From: Lachnospiraceae bacterium
GTDB taxonomy: Bacteria; Bacillota; Clostridia; Lachnospirales; Lachnospiraceae
Direction: 5' to 3'
Assembly: GCA_022792885.1 (NCBI GenBank)
Contig: JAAWBX010000004.1
Location: 36,908-100,907 of the forward strand
DNA: 64,000 nucleotides
Part shown: one piece after another, positions 27,066-35,805 of the stretch
Layout: every line of letters starts with the position of its first letter
How positions within the stretch are numbered: position 1 is the stretch's first letter
Made by a program: the position numbers and the translations under genes
The notes under the pieces: generated by a model
What the model saw: only the letters and a program-made list of their open reading frames with translations
Told to the model about the DNA's origin: nothing
Database searches by the model: none

Positions 27066-29722
27066 TATCTTTTATTCACGATCGCTTTGCGGAGCATATC
27101 CACCGGAATCATGGTTGCCGCCAGCAAAAGTACCACGCCCCAGCCTTTCAGGCCGAAAGGTACGCAGCTAAACATATTGCCGATCCAGGTGAACACCGTA
27201 ACCGGAATCAGCGCCGCATTGACGATCAGCGCCTGCACCAGCAAAATCAGCAGAAACACCCGGATAAAGCCCGGATTCTCCCCCAGCCTGGCAAAAATCG
27301 CAAAGCCGTCGTCACGCACATTGAAACCGTTAAACAAGGCGCTCGCGATAAACAGGACAAAATACGAAGTCATCAACTGCTCTTCCGTCTCAAACAACCC
27401 CCGGAATACCGGCAGTTTCAGATACAGGAAACTCAAAGCCGTCAACCAGGCTCCCATCACCAAGATCTGCGCCATCATCTTCCGGCTCACAATGCTCTCG
27501 TCCCTCCTGCGCGGTTTCTCGTCCATGTACCGCTCCAGGGCCGGTTCGTTGCCCAGCATAATCGCTCCCAGACCGTCCATAACCAGATTGACAAACAGAA
27601 GATGCGTAACCTTCAACGGTTCCTCAATGCCGAAGAACGGCGAGATCGCGCTCACCACCACGGCCGCCACATTGATTACCAACTGGAACTTGCAGAACTT
27701 CAGAATATTGTGATAAATCGTCCGACCGTACCAGATCGCGTCCTTGATCGATTTGAAATTGTCGTCCAGAATCACGATCTCACCGGCCTCCTTCGCCGCT
27801 TCGGTCCCGCTGCCCATGGCAAAACCGACGTCGGCCCGTTTCAGGGCAGGCGAATCGTTCACGCCGTCGCCGGTCATGCCGACTACCAGATTCATCTCCT
27901 GGCACAGCCGCACCATACGGGATTTATCCGTCGGCAGCGCCCTCGCGATCACGCGGATATCCTTTAATTTCTCTTTTACTTCCTCGTCGCTCATCGCCGC
28001 CAACTGAGCCGAAGTAAGCGCCTGATCGGCCTCGCCGCGAATCAGCCCGGCGTCTCTCGCGATCGCCGCCGCCGTCTCCAGCCGGTCGCCGGTGATCATG
28101 ACCACCTGGATTCCGGCGCTCTGAACCTCCTCGATCGCCTCTTTGGCTTCCGGACGCACATCGTCGCGAATTCCGACCAGACCGATCAACACCAGATCTT
28201 CATTTACCTGATTCTCTTTCAGAGGCTGTTCGGAATAGCCGAACGCCAGCACACGCATGGCTTTGGAAGCCAGCTCGGCGATCTTGGCATCCAGAGCCAC
28301 CCCGTCCAGAGGCTTCACAATACCGGAAGCGTCCAGGCAGCCGATCGCCCCCTGAACCAGACGTTCCGGCGCCCCTTTATATAAGGTACGATTACAGCCG
28401 CCCAGATGAACCTGACTGAACTTATTGGAAGAATTAAAGCCCTGCGAATCCGTGATCGGATATTCCGTCTTTCCGGCCAGAGTCCGGAACGTATCCTCCC
28501 CGGCAAATTTAAGCAGCGCCTGATCCGTAGCGTTCCCGCCGATCACCCGATGCTCGGCGTCGTACAGCGAAGCGGTATTTTTACAAATAGCCAGATCCAG
28601 CATCTCCTTGACCGCGCTGTGCTGCCCCAGCTCCGATAAAGGAATCGTCGTACCGTCGGCCGTAAAAAACTCTACCACTTCCAGCATGCCTTTCGTGATC
28701 GTCCCGGTCTTATCACTGAACAGAATGTTCAGGGAACCGGCCGTCTCAATCCCTTCCGCTTTGCGGACCAATACGTTATGATCCAGCATCTTGCTGGTAT
28801 TCTGCATCAACACCAGCGAAATCATCAGCGGAAGCCCCTCCGGCACCGCGCAGACGATGATTACGACCGCCAGGGAAACGGCCTCCACCACATCCTTGAT
28901 GATCTCGGACGCCCCGATGGCCAGATAAGCGTCAAAACCGCCTGCCGACACCACAAAATAGATCATATATAAAACGGCGATCACCACCGCACCGATATAA
29001 CCGAAGCGGGAGATCTGACCGGCCAGCTTGGACAGTTTCACCTTCAGGGGCGAATCCGGTTCGTCCTCCTGCATCTCTTCCGCCATCCGGCCCATCATGG
29101 TCTTCAGTCCGACTCTCCTCACGTCCAGCACGCCCTCTCCGTCAAACACGATCGCGCCCCGGAACAGGGAATAGTCGTCCACAAACGTATCGCCGGTTAT
29201 CTCCTCGCTCAGTTCCGCCGTCTCTTCCGCCGCCGTCTTTTTGCACTCTTCCGCTTCTCCGTTTAAAGCCGAATTGTTCACCCGAAGACTTCCGTCCACC
29301 AGGATCCCATCCGCCGGAATCTTGTCGCCCGACTGCAAGAGGACCTTATCGCCCACCACCACGTCGTCCACGTCGACAACCGCGATCACACCGTTTCGGC
29401 ATACCTTGCACTCGTCCTTCTTCGTCCGGTCCTTTAACTGGCGATATTTCTTATCGCTGGCCACTCCGGTCTTCGCAGAAACAAAAGCCACGATCAGAAC
29501 CGCGACGATCGTCCCCACCGGCTCATAGATCTCCGCGTAACCGAAAAAGAACATGACGATCATCAAAGCGGCGATCACCAGCAGAATCCGGATCATGGGA
29601 TCGCCGAACGTCTCCTTAAATTCGTCCCAAAAAGTTGTCGGCTCGGAATCCGGAATCTCGTTGGAACCGTATTTTTTTCGGGATTCCTCCGCCTCAACGT
29701 CTGTCAAACCATTGTATTTCAT
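27065..29722 (-). CDS. Calcium-type P-type ATPase
   Basis: The 885-residue protein is a P2-type cation pump: GEAEECKK-type actuator region, CAVPEGLP in the fourth helix, the phosphorylated DKTGT near residue 334, KGAPERL in the nucleotide domain, TGDGVNDSPALK in the hinge and about ten membrane helices. It most likely exports or sequesters Ca2+. Ter proteins bind calcium, and Ca-ATPases are known Ter-cluster members. It seems to take the place often held by the membrane protein TerC, which is absent here. A 143-base leader separates it from the last terD. Confidence 0.9.
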   Translation of the reverse strand: MKYNGLTDVEAEESRKKYGSNEIPDSEPTTFWDEFKETFGDPMIRILLVIAALMIVMFFFGYAEIYEPVGTIVAVLIVAFVSAKTGVASDKKYRQLKDRTKKDECKVCRNGVIAVVDVDDVVVGDKVLLQSGDKIPADGILVDGSLRVNNSALNGEAEECKKTAAEETAELSEEITGDTFVDDYSLFRGAIVFDGEGVLDVRRVGLKTMMGRMAEEMQEDEPDSPLKVKLSKLAGQISRFGYIGAVVIAVLYMIYFVVSAGGFDAYLAIGASEIIKDVVEAVSLAVVIIVCAVPEGLPLMISLVLMQNTSKMLDHNVLVRKAEGIETAGSLNILFSDKTGTITKGMLEVVEFFTADGTTIPLSELGQHSAVKEMLDLAICKNTASLYDAEHRVIGGNATDQALLKFAGEDTFRTLAGKTEYPITDSQGFNSSNKFSQVHLGGCNRTLYKGAPERLVQGAIGCLDASGIVKPLDGVALDAKIAELASKAMRVLAFGYSEQPLKENQVNEDLVLIGLVGIRDDVRPEAKEAIEEVQSAGIQVVMITGDRLETAAAIARDAGLIRGEADQALTSAQLAAMSDEEVKEKLKDIRVIARALPTDKSRMVRLCQEMNLVVGMTGDGVNDSPALKRADVGFAMGSGTEAAKEAGEIVILDDNFKSIKDAIWYGRTIYHNILKFCKFQLVINVAAVVVSAISPFFGIEEPLKVTHLLFVNLVMDGLGAIMLGNEPALERYMDEKPRRRDESIVSRKMMAQILVMGAWLTALSFLYLKLPVFRGLFETEEQLMTSYFVLFIASALFNGFNVRDDGFAIFARLGENPGFIRVFLLILLVQALIVNAALIPVTVFTWIGNMFSCVPFGLKGWGVVLLLAATMIPVDMLRKAIVNKR

Positions 29723-29759
29723 TCATTTCTCCTCATATTTTATGATATTGAAACAAAAT

Positions 29760-29807
29760 CGTCGCCCGATAGGGGCGCACGACCGTGTACACCCTTATCA
29801 AGCGACG
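29760..29807 (-). other. Stem-loop in the leader between terD and the P-type ATPase
   Basis: The 143-base gap 29723-29865 contains complementary ends CGTCGC and GCGACG (29760-29765 and 29802-29807), with further pairing between TATCGG/CCCCTATC-like and GATAAGGG segments. It lies 38 bases before the ATPase start. I do not recognise a known riboswitch such as yybP-ykoY. It may be an attenuator, an mRNA-processing site, or nothing. Confidence 0.3.
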
Positions 29808-29865
29808 GCAGAGAAGAAACCGCGGGCAGCAAAAACCGACCGTTTCTTCTCACTCTGACATTCTC

Positions 29866-30453
29866 CTAACGATAACGCATTGCCAGTTCGCCTAAGCCGG
29901 GATCGTTTGTCGCCTGCCCGATGGCATTGAATTTCCATTCGTTGTTGTGGCGATAAACTTCACCGAATATCATGGCCGTCATGCCGGAATAATTCTCCGA
30001 CAGGTTGTAGCGACACATCTCCTGATTGTTCTTCCCATCGACCAGGCGGATAAACGCGTTCTCGATCAGGCCAAAATGCTGTTTGCGCTGTACTGCCTGG
30101 TAGATCGTCACCACGATCACAATCCGGTCGTACTCCGCCGGCACCCGGGACAGATCCACAACGATCTGTTCGTCGTCCCCGTCTCCCGCGCCGGTCAGAT
30201 TATCGCCCATATGCTGAACCGTCCCGCTCTTATGTCTCAGATTTCCGAAATAAACCAGGTCGGTCGTATCTATCAGCTTCCCGTTTTTCAGCAGAAGAGC
30301 CGACGCATCGCAGTCGATCGGCTGAGGTTTCGGCGCGAAAAATCCGCTTTTGCGCTTCACTTCATCCCAGCCCAAACCGACCACTACCTGAGCCAGGCCG
30401 GCATTCTCTTTCGACAGGCTGACTTTCTGTCCCTTCTGTAAACTGATTGACAT
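29866..30453 (-). CDS. terD: TerD-family protein (divergent copy)
   Basis: This 195-residue TerD-domain protein has the family core: VVVGLGWDE at the start, [18 protein letters not shown] in the middle and [15 protein letters not shown] near the end. The usual calcium-binding [11 protein letters not shown] is replaced by PIDCDASALLL, and the sequence differs more from the other two copies than they do from each other, so it is probably a TerE/YceC-like paralogue with its own role. It is third of three tandem copies. The protein is cytoplasmic. Confidence 0.9.
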   Translation of the reverse strand: MSISLQKGQKVSLSKENAGLAQVVVGLGWDEVKRKSGFFAPKPQPIDCDASALLLKNGKLIDTTDLVYFGNLRHKSGTVQHMGDNLTGAGDGDDEQIVVDLSRVPAEYDRIVIVVTIYQAVQRKQHFGLIENAFIRLVDGKNNQEMCRYNLSENYSGMTAMIFGEVYRHNNEWKFNAIGQATNDPGLGELAMRYR

Positions 30454-30468
30454 CTTTTATTTCCTCCT

Positions 30469-31056
30469 TTACTCTACGTCCACTCCGTAATTGGCGCACA
30501 AAGCGGCCAGGCCGCCCTGATACCCGCTGCCGATCGCGTTGAACTTCCACTCGTCGTTATGCTTATACAATTCGCCGAATACCGCGGCCGTTTCGATCGA
30601 GAAATCTTCGCCCAAGTCGTAACGGACCATCTCCTCGCCGGTCGCCTCGTTGCAAATCCGAATAAACGCCCGGCTGATCTGGCCGAAATTCTGCCGGCGC
30701 GCTTCCGCCTCGTAGATCGTCACCGTAAAAGCAATCTTGGTGATACCCGCAGGCACCGCCGACAGATCGATCCGGATCTGTTCGTCGTCGCCTTCCCCCT
30801 CGCCGGTCAGGTTATCGCCCATATGCTCCACGCTACCGGAAGGATGCTTCAAATTCCCGAAAAACACAAAATCCTCCGGGCGGGACACCCGGCCGCTGTC
30901 CGTAAGCAAAAAAGCCGCCGCATCCAGATCAAAATCCCCGCCGGTATCGTATTCGTTCCTGTCCCAGCCCAGACCGACCATCACTTTTGCCAGACCCGGA
31001 TTCCCTTTCGTCAGGCTTACTTTCTGTCCCTTCGTCAAACAAACTGGCATACTCAC
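30469..31056 (-). CDS. terD: TerD-family protein
   Basis: The 195-residue protein is a complete TerD domain with the acidic calcium site [11 protein letters not shown] near residue 40, [18 protein letters not shown] and [20 protein letters not shown]. TerD proteins bind Ca2+ and are thought to sit in a membrane-associated stress complex with TelA-like proteins. Only seven bases separate it from the first copy, with a strong GGGGGA ribosome site. Very similar to the copy at 31063. Confidence 0.93.
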   Translation of the reverse strand: MSMPVCLTKGQKVSLTKGNPGLAKVMVGLGWDRNEYDTGGDFDLDAAAFLLTDSGRVSRPEDFVFFGNLKHPSGSVEHMGDNLTGEGEGDDEQIRIDLSAVPAGITKIAFTVTIYEAEARRQNFGQISRAFIRICNEATGEEMVRYDLGEDFSIETAAVFGELYKHNDEWKFNAIGSGYQGGLAALCANYGVDVE

Positions 31057-31062
31057 TCCCCC

Positions 31063-31644
31063 TTACGCTACGTCGATCCCATAGTGACCGCACAGCGCGG
31101 CCAGGCCGCCCTGGAAGCCGCTTCCGATCGCGTTGAATTTCCACTCGCCGTTATGCTTATAAAGCTCGCCGACCACAACGGCCGTCTCGATCGAAAAATC
31201 TTCGCCCAGATCATAGCGAATCAATTCCGTCCCCGTGCTTTCGTCCACAATGCGGATGTAGGCGTTCGACACCTGGCCGAAATTCTGCCGTCTCGCCTCC
31301 GCCTCATAGATCGTTACCGTAAAAGCAACCTTGGAAACGTTTGCCGGCACTTTGCTCAGATCCACCAGGATCTGCTCGTCGTCCCCGTCCCCTTCGCCGG
31401 TCAGGTTATCGCCCATGTGCTGAACGGACTCGCTGGGATGAACCAGATTTCCATAAAAAACGAACTCTTTCTCGGTACCGCATTTGCCGTCCTCACCCAG
31501 CAAAAAAGCGCTGGCGTCCAGATCGAAATCATTGCCGGAATCAAACGCGTTCACATCCCAGCCCAGGCCGACCATAATCTTCTTCAATCCCGGGTTTCCT
31601 TTTGTCAGATCTACTTTCTGTCCTTTTGATAAATTGATAGGCAT
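31063..31644 (-). CDS. terD: TerD-family protein
   Basis: First of three tandem TerD genes (193 residues). It shows [11 protein letters not shown], the calcium site [29 protein letters not shown] and [20 protein letters not shown]. It follows telA by 22 bases in the same transcript. The tandem set matches the yceC-yceD-yceE row of Bacillus. No signal peptide is visible, in keeping with a cytoplasmic protein. Confidence 0.93.
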   Translation of the reverse strand: MPINLSKGQKVDLTKGNPGLKKIMVGLGWDVNAFDSGNDFDLDASAFLLGEDGKCGTEKEFVFYGNLVHPSESVQHMGDNLTGEGDGDDEQILVDLSKVPANVSKVAFTVTIYEAEARRQNFGQVSNAYIRIVDESTGTELIRYDLGEDFSIETAVVVGELYKHNGEWKFNAIGSGFQGGLAALCGHYGIDVA

Positions 31645-31666
31645 CTCTTTTTCCTCCTACTTGATT

Positions 31667-32803
31667 TTATTTTTTCGCACCGATCGGCGCCTGATATTTA
31701 TCGTTAAATTCCTGCTTGATCACTTCCAGACGCTTCTGGTCGTCCGTCCGCTTCTTTCTGGCGTCCTCCTGGATCTGCCGCGTCTCCTCAATACCGTCCA
31801 TGATCGTCCGCCAGGTCGTCTCCAGCGTCTCGATCCGCACCGAAGAACCGGAAGCCATCTGGGCGGTCATCTTCGCCTGGTTGACCGTATTCTGCGCGTT
31901 CTTGATCAGCATCTCATTCGTCTTCTCATCCAAAGCCGAAAGCGCTTCCGCCTGAATTCGCTGGCGCTTCAGCATAATGGCCTGAGCCAGAGCCTGTTTA
32001 AAAATCGGCAATGTAATGATAAACGCGGAGTTGATCTTGCGAACCAAATTCATATTGCTGAATTCCATCGTGCGCAGCATCGGAATCGACTGCATGGCCA
32101 CGCTCTCCGCCGTCCGAAGGTCCTGCGTGCGCTGCTCCAGCATCAGAAGCGCCTGCTCCAGCGTCTGAATCTCAAACTGGATCGAATTGTCGCCGGTCGA
32201 TTCCAGATCCGCCCGTCTCTGGGCCATGTACGCCTCGATCTCCTTGCAGCCCTGTTCCCCGGCCAGGATATAGTGAACCAGCTCGTGATAATACTCCACA
32301 TTCGTCTGGAACATCTCGTCCAGTTTCCGGTTGGATACCTTGATCTCCGATTCATATTGTTTCAACTGAACGTAGATCTTGTCCACTTCCTCGCCCATCG
32401 TGTGATATTTGTTGAGGATCTTGTCCAGCTGCTTTCTCATATTCCCGAATAAACGGCCCAGCTTGCCCGGATTTTCCTTGATCTCCTCAATGTCGAACTT
32501 CGACATGATCTTTGCCAGCGTATTCAGCATTTCCCCGGTATCGTCGAGCTGCTGCATATTCATACTGTTCAGAACCGCGTCCGAGCTCTTAGAAACCGCC
32601 TCCGCCGCTTTCGCGCCGAAAGATACGATCGTCTCCAGATTATCGATCTCGATCTGACTGACCAGCGCGTCCACCTCCGGCGAATTTACCAGCACCTGAT
32701 TCATCTGTTCCCGATCCGCCACGATGTCATAGGATTCTACCGGTTTTTCCTCCTGTAAGACCTCGGGGGTCTGGGGCGCCGCCTTGCTAAAATCCAAACC
32801 CAT
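31667..32803 (-). CDS. telA: TelA/toxic anion resistance protein
   Basis: The 378-residue protein is a TelA/YceH-type protein: mostly long helices, with FGNMRKQLDKILNKYHTMGEEVDKIYVQLK (residues about 120-150, shown here only in part by position), QDLRTAESVAMQSIPMLRT, IPMLRTMEFSN and a C-terminal coiled coil rich in charged residues. Members give resistance to tellurite and other agents and are the usual partner of TerD. It starts two bases after the yceG stop, so the two are tightly coupled. It is cytoplasmic or membrane-peripheral; I see no membrane helix. Confidence 0.9.
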   Translation of the reverse strand: MGLDFSKAAPQTPEVLQEEKPVESYDIVADREQMNQVLVNSPEVDALVSQIEIDNLETIVSFGAKAAEAVSKSSDAVLNSMNMQQLDDTGEMLNTLAKIMSKFDIEEIKENPGKLGRLFGNMRKQLDKILNKYHTMGEEVDKIYVQLKQYESEIKVSNRKLDEMFQTNVEYYHELVHYILAGEQGCKEIEAYMAQRRADLESTGDNSIQFEIQTLEQALLMLEQRTQDLRTAESVAMQSIPMLRTMEFSNMNLVRKINSAFIITLPIFKQALAQAIMLKRQRIQAEALSALDEKTNEMLIKNAQNTVNQAKMTAQMASGSSVRIETLETTWRTIMDGIEETRQIQEDARKKRTDDQKRLEVIKQEFNDKYQAPIGAKK

Positions 32804-32805
32804 GC

Positions 32806-35079
32806 TTAACTACCCCTCCTGAAAAATTTCTCCCGCCACGAAAGGCGGTTGGAAGATGGCATCGTCCCGAACCCCGGCACCTGCAAATCATACAGATACT
32901 CACCGATCTGATACTCTTCGATCCATCTTTGGTTAAAATGTTTCTCTATATTTTGATACCCGGTCGGCGTATAGAAAACGATATCAAAGCCGACCAGATT
33001 CAAAAACGCAGTCAATATGGCGTCCTCCCGGGAATACATGGCCTCCGACGCGTTGATACAGACCAGTTTGGGATTCTTCTTCGTAAAATCAAACTTCTGC
33101 ATAAGACGGACCAGTTCTTTGGGAAGATTCAGGACAACCGCGAGAACGGTATATTCCGTCCCGTTTTCAAAAGTTCCCCGGATCGTCTTCCGATCAAGCA
33201 AAAGCTGCAGCTTGTCCAGCATATGCTTCTGCATCTCCTCCCGCAAAAAACCGTAAGGATAAGCTTCATGGGAGCAGATCTTTTCTCTCTGAAGTCTTCC
33301 GTTGCGGATAAATCCCGTCACGTAAGGCTTTATCGGGTTGTCGTCCGTACTTCGGATATAGGGGGCCTGACGGACCACAAAAGCGTCCGGCGTCGCCAGT
33401 TTGCGCAGTTCCTGCCAGTACCCCTGCACATCCCCGTCCTTCACGCCGCTGACTTTACCCAGGATTACGGGAATATTCACCACGCCGTTCACCACGCTGA
33501 AATTCGGACGGTACTTCACTTCCTGATCCCAGAGTATGGAAATCTCCTCGTACATGGTCCGCAGGGTAATCGTCGTCGCCTTCTCGTACTGGAAGTTCCG
33601 ATACATCCCCGTATCCTGATACATCAGGGTATCCAGCTCCCGCTCCGCGTGATACGCGGCCGTCTCCATCATGGCCCCGGTATTTTCCTGGGGAAAACGT
33701 TCCACCGCCAGGCGTTCCTCATAATCCTTCTCAAATAAAAGCGGATCCGCAAAAGCAAACCTCTCATTCCCGTCCGGTATCAGCAAAATCACATCCACCG
33801 GAAGTCTTGCCAGATATCGGATAAAGAAAACCTCATTCTCGTTTTTACAGCCGCCCAGGTAAAAAAACGCAGCCGTCTTCGGCTCTCTCCAGTTCTGAAA
33901 CAAAGCCGGGCCGTACCGTTTCAGCCAGCACAGAAGATATACGCCCCGATTCATCAGCTTGTTTAAATTCCCCGCCAGTTTCCGGTTCTCCTCCAGCATC
34001 TGATCGTAGAACACCTTGACAAGCATCTTTTTCAGCTCCGGATTGGACGGATCGCTGATATTCCCGGCCAGCCCGGGAAGAAGCTGCTCCAGATTCCGGC
34101 CGTTCTCCCTGCGAATTCCGGCGATCTCGTCGGGAGTGGGCGGCGGAATCTCACCGTTTACAACGACGATCGGCTTCTCTCGGTTTTTCAACTGAAGCTG
34201 CAGTTGATACCATTCATTCCGCCAGGTCAGTTTATTCTCCACGCCGCGAATCTTAAAAAAAGCATTGTAAATAAGATTCGTATCCGTTCCCCGGGTCCGT
34301 TCTTCCGACAGAAGATCCTTCCCGATGTCTCCGCTGCACCAGGTGTTGACCGCGCAGGTCCATCTCGGCGGCGGCCCGTAAAGACGGCCGAGCCGCTGCT
34401 TCTCCTCCCACTCGGTCCGAATCGCCCGGATCCCGTACCCTTCCGGGAAATCCCGTCCGCCCTCTCCTTCCCGGGCCGCAAAATACCGAAACTCCGGATC
34501 CACTTTCCCGTATTCGCCGTCCCCGTTCTTCTGAAGAAGCACCACGTCGCAGCCCGCCCGGGCCAGGATATGCAAAAGCCTCAGCTCATAAAGGCTGATC
34601 TGCCCTTCGTACAGGATCTTGGGGACGTCCTCCTCCCCCAGCCGGTTGACCATGCGCTCGAAACGATAATAAAGCCAGCACATAAACTTAATGTAAGCGT
34701 TCTTCCGCATGTTCTCGTTCTTGCCCTCTTTTTTCATGCCGTCAAACGTATCGTAAAGCGCTTCCGCAACATCCCTTCTCGGGGCTTCCTTCATGCGCGG
34801 AAGCCATTTCCTCAGGCTGTCCGAGAAAAAATCCTGCGACATCCGAAAATCCATCCCCATGATTTCTTCATAATAGGACAGATTTTTCTCATCCGGATTC
34901 GGAATCCGGCCTTCCACCAGGACCCCCGTCCGGCGCGCCTCCTCAAAATATCGCAGAAGAAACGCATGAATTTCTTCCGAATACCGGCTGATCCGGTAAA
35001 AATAGACCCCTCTCTCCCTCCGCAGGCTTAATTTTATAAAGTATTCGTCGAATTTCTCCAGTCTTCTAAGTTCAAACAT
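32806..35079 (-). CDS. yceG: YceG-family Ter-cluster protein with an internal duplication
   Basis: The 757-residue protein matches the YceG family (putative component of the Ter biosynthetic module). It is longer than Bacillus YceG (about 540). Two copies of one module can be seen: residues about 120-190 (W in MCWLYYRF, then LYEGQISLYELRLL and CDVVLLQKNGD) and about 378-436 (LCWLKRYG, FYLGGCKNENEVFF, VDVILLIPDG). Each has W, Y-x-G, an E-x-x-x-hydrophobic stretch, D-V-x-L-L and N/D-G. The function is unknown. The late half has AILTAFLNLVGFDIVFYTPTGYQ, perhaps a third, weaker copy. Confidence 0.82.
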   Translation of the reverse strand: MFELRRLEKFDEYFIKLSLRRERGVYFYRISRYSEEIHAFLLRYFEEARRTGVLVEGRIPNPDEKNLSYYEEIMGMDFRMSQDFFSDSLRKWLPRMKEAPRRDVAEALYDTFDGMKKEGKNENMRKNAYIKFMCWLYYRFERMVNRLGEEDVPKILYEGQISLYELRLLHILARAGCDVVLLQKNGDGEYGKVDPEFRYFAAREGEGGRDFPEGYGIRAIRTEWEEKQRLGRLYGPPPRWTCAVNTWCSGDIGKDLLSEERTRGTDTNLIYNAFFKIRGVENKLTWRNEWYQLQLQLKNREKPIVVVNGEIPPPTPDEIAGIRRENGRNLEQLLPGLAGNISDPSNPELKKMLVKVFYDQMLEENRKLAGNLNKLMNRGVYLLCWLKRYGPALFQNWREPKTAAFFYLGGCKNENEVFFIRYLARLPVDVILLIPDGNERFAFADPLLFEKDYEERLAVERFPQENTGAMMETAAYHAERELDTLMYQDTGMYRNFQYEKATTITLRTMYEEISILWDQEVKYRPNFSVVNGVVNIPVILGKVSGVKDGDVQGYWQELRKLATPDAFVVRQAPYIRSTDDNPIKPYVTGFIRNGRLQREKICSHEAYPYGFLREEMQKHMLDKLQLLLDRKTIRGTFENGTEYTVLAVVLNLPKELVRLMQKFDFTKKNPKLVCINASEAMYSREDAILTAFLNLVGFDIVFYTPTGYQNIEKHFNQRWIEEYQIGEYLYDLQVPGFGTMPSSNRLSWREKFFRRGS

Positions 35080-35139
35080 AAGGTTTCCCGTTTGTCTCCC
35101 GTTTTATGCCCAGATCCCCCGCGCCGCCGGCCGGCCGTC

Positions 35140-35739
35140 TCACAGGGGATACCTACCGCTCCTCCGATGCCCGTTCATAAGATATCCGAAGGATGCGCCC
35201 GTCATTCCTCCCAAAATATGCGTCAGATACGAAACCCCGTCCTTTAAAAACAGCGCGCCGTAAACCTGCTGCCCCAAATAAATCACGGCCACCAGAAGGA
35301 ACGTGAGCGGGATCTCGCCTTCCTTAAGGCTCCCAAGAGACGAAAGAAGAATGCAGGCGAAAACCACACCGCTGGCCCCCAAAAGGCGGCTGCCCGGCGC
35401 AAAAAGGAAATGAGCCGCCCCCGTCACGAAAGCCGTCGTCAGAATCACGACCAGAATCTCCGCCGACCCGTATCTCTCCTCAAGAAGCGGGCCGATCACC
35501 AGAAGCAGCATCATATTCCCGATAAAATGCGACCAGTTCGCATGCCCAAGCACATGCGTAAAAAAACGAATATAAGTAAACGGATCCAGGAACGAGGCGC
35601 GGTACACGCTGAACAGCGTCCGGTTCGCCCAGTCGCCGGTAATCCCGTTTAAAAGCAGCGCCCCGAAACTCAGCGCCGTAAAAAGCAGAATGACCGGCGC
35701 GTTCCCGGATACCCGCCAATTCTTCCCGTTAATTTTCAT
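35140..35739 (-). CDS. Rhomboid-family intramembrane serine protease
   Basis: The 199-residue protein has about six membrane helices and the rhomboid signatures: WSHFIGNMMLLLVIGPLLEE, the catalytic Ser in GASGVVFAC (about residue 122) and the catalytic His in LTHILGGMTGASFGY (about residue 173). It cuts proteins inside the membrane. It lies between yceG and the trypsin-like protease with 60-66 base gaps, a place I do not know for rhomboids in Ter clusters. AAGGAGG precedes the ATG. Confidence 0.88.
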   Translation of the reverse strand: MKINGKNWRVSGNAPVILLFTALSFGALLLNGITGDWANRTLFSVYRASFLDPFTYIRFFTHVLGHANWSHFIGNMMLLLVIGPLLEERYGSAEILVVILTTAFVTGAAHFLFAPGSRLLGASGVVFACILLSSLGSLKEGEIPLTFLLVAVIYLGQQVYGALFLKDGVSYLTHILGGMTGASFGYLMNGHRRSGRYPL

Positions 35740-35805
35740 TCTCTCATCGCCTCCTTCCGCGGTCCGCAGGTTCCTCTCGTTCCGTACCGTGCCGGGCAGT
35801 CCTTC

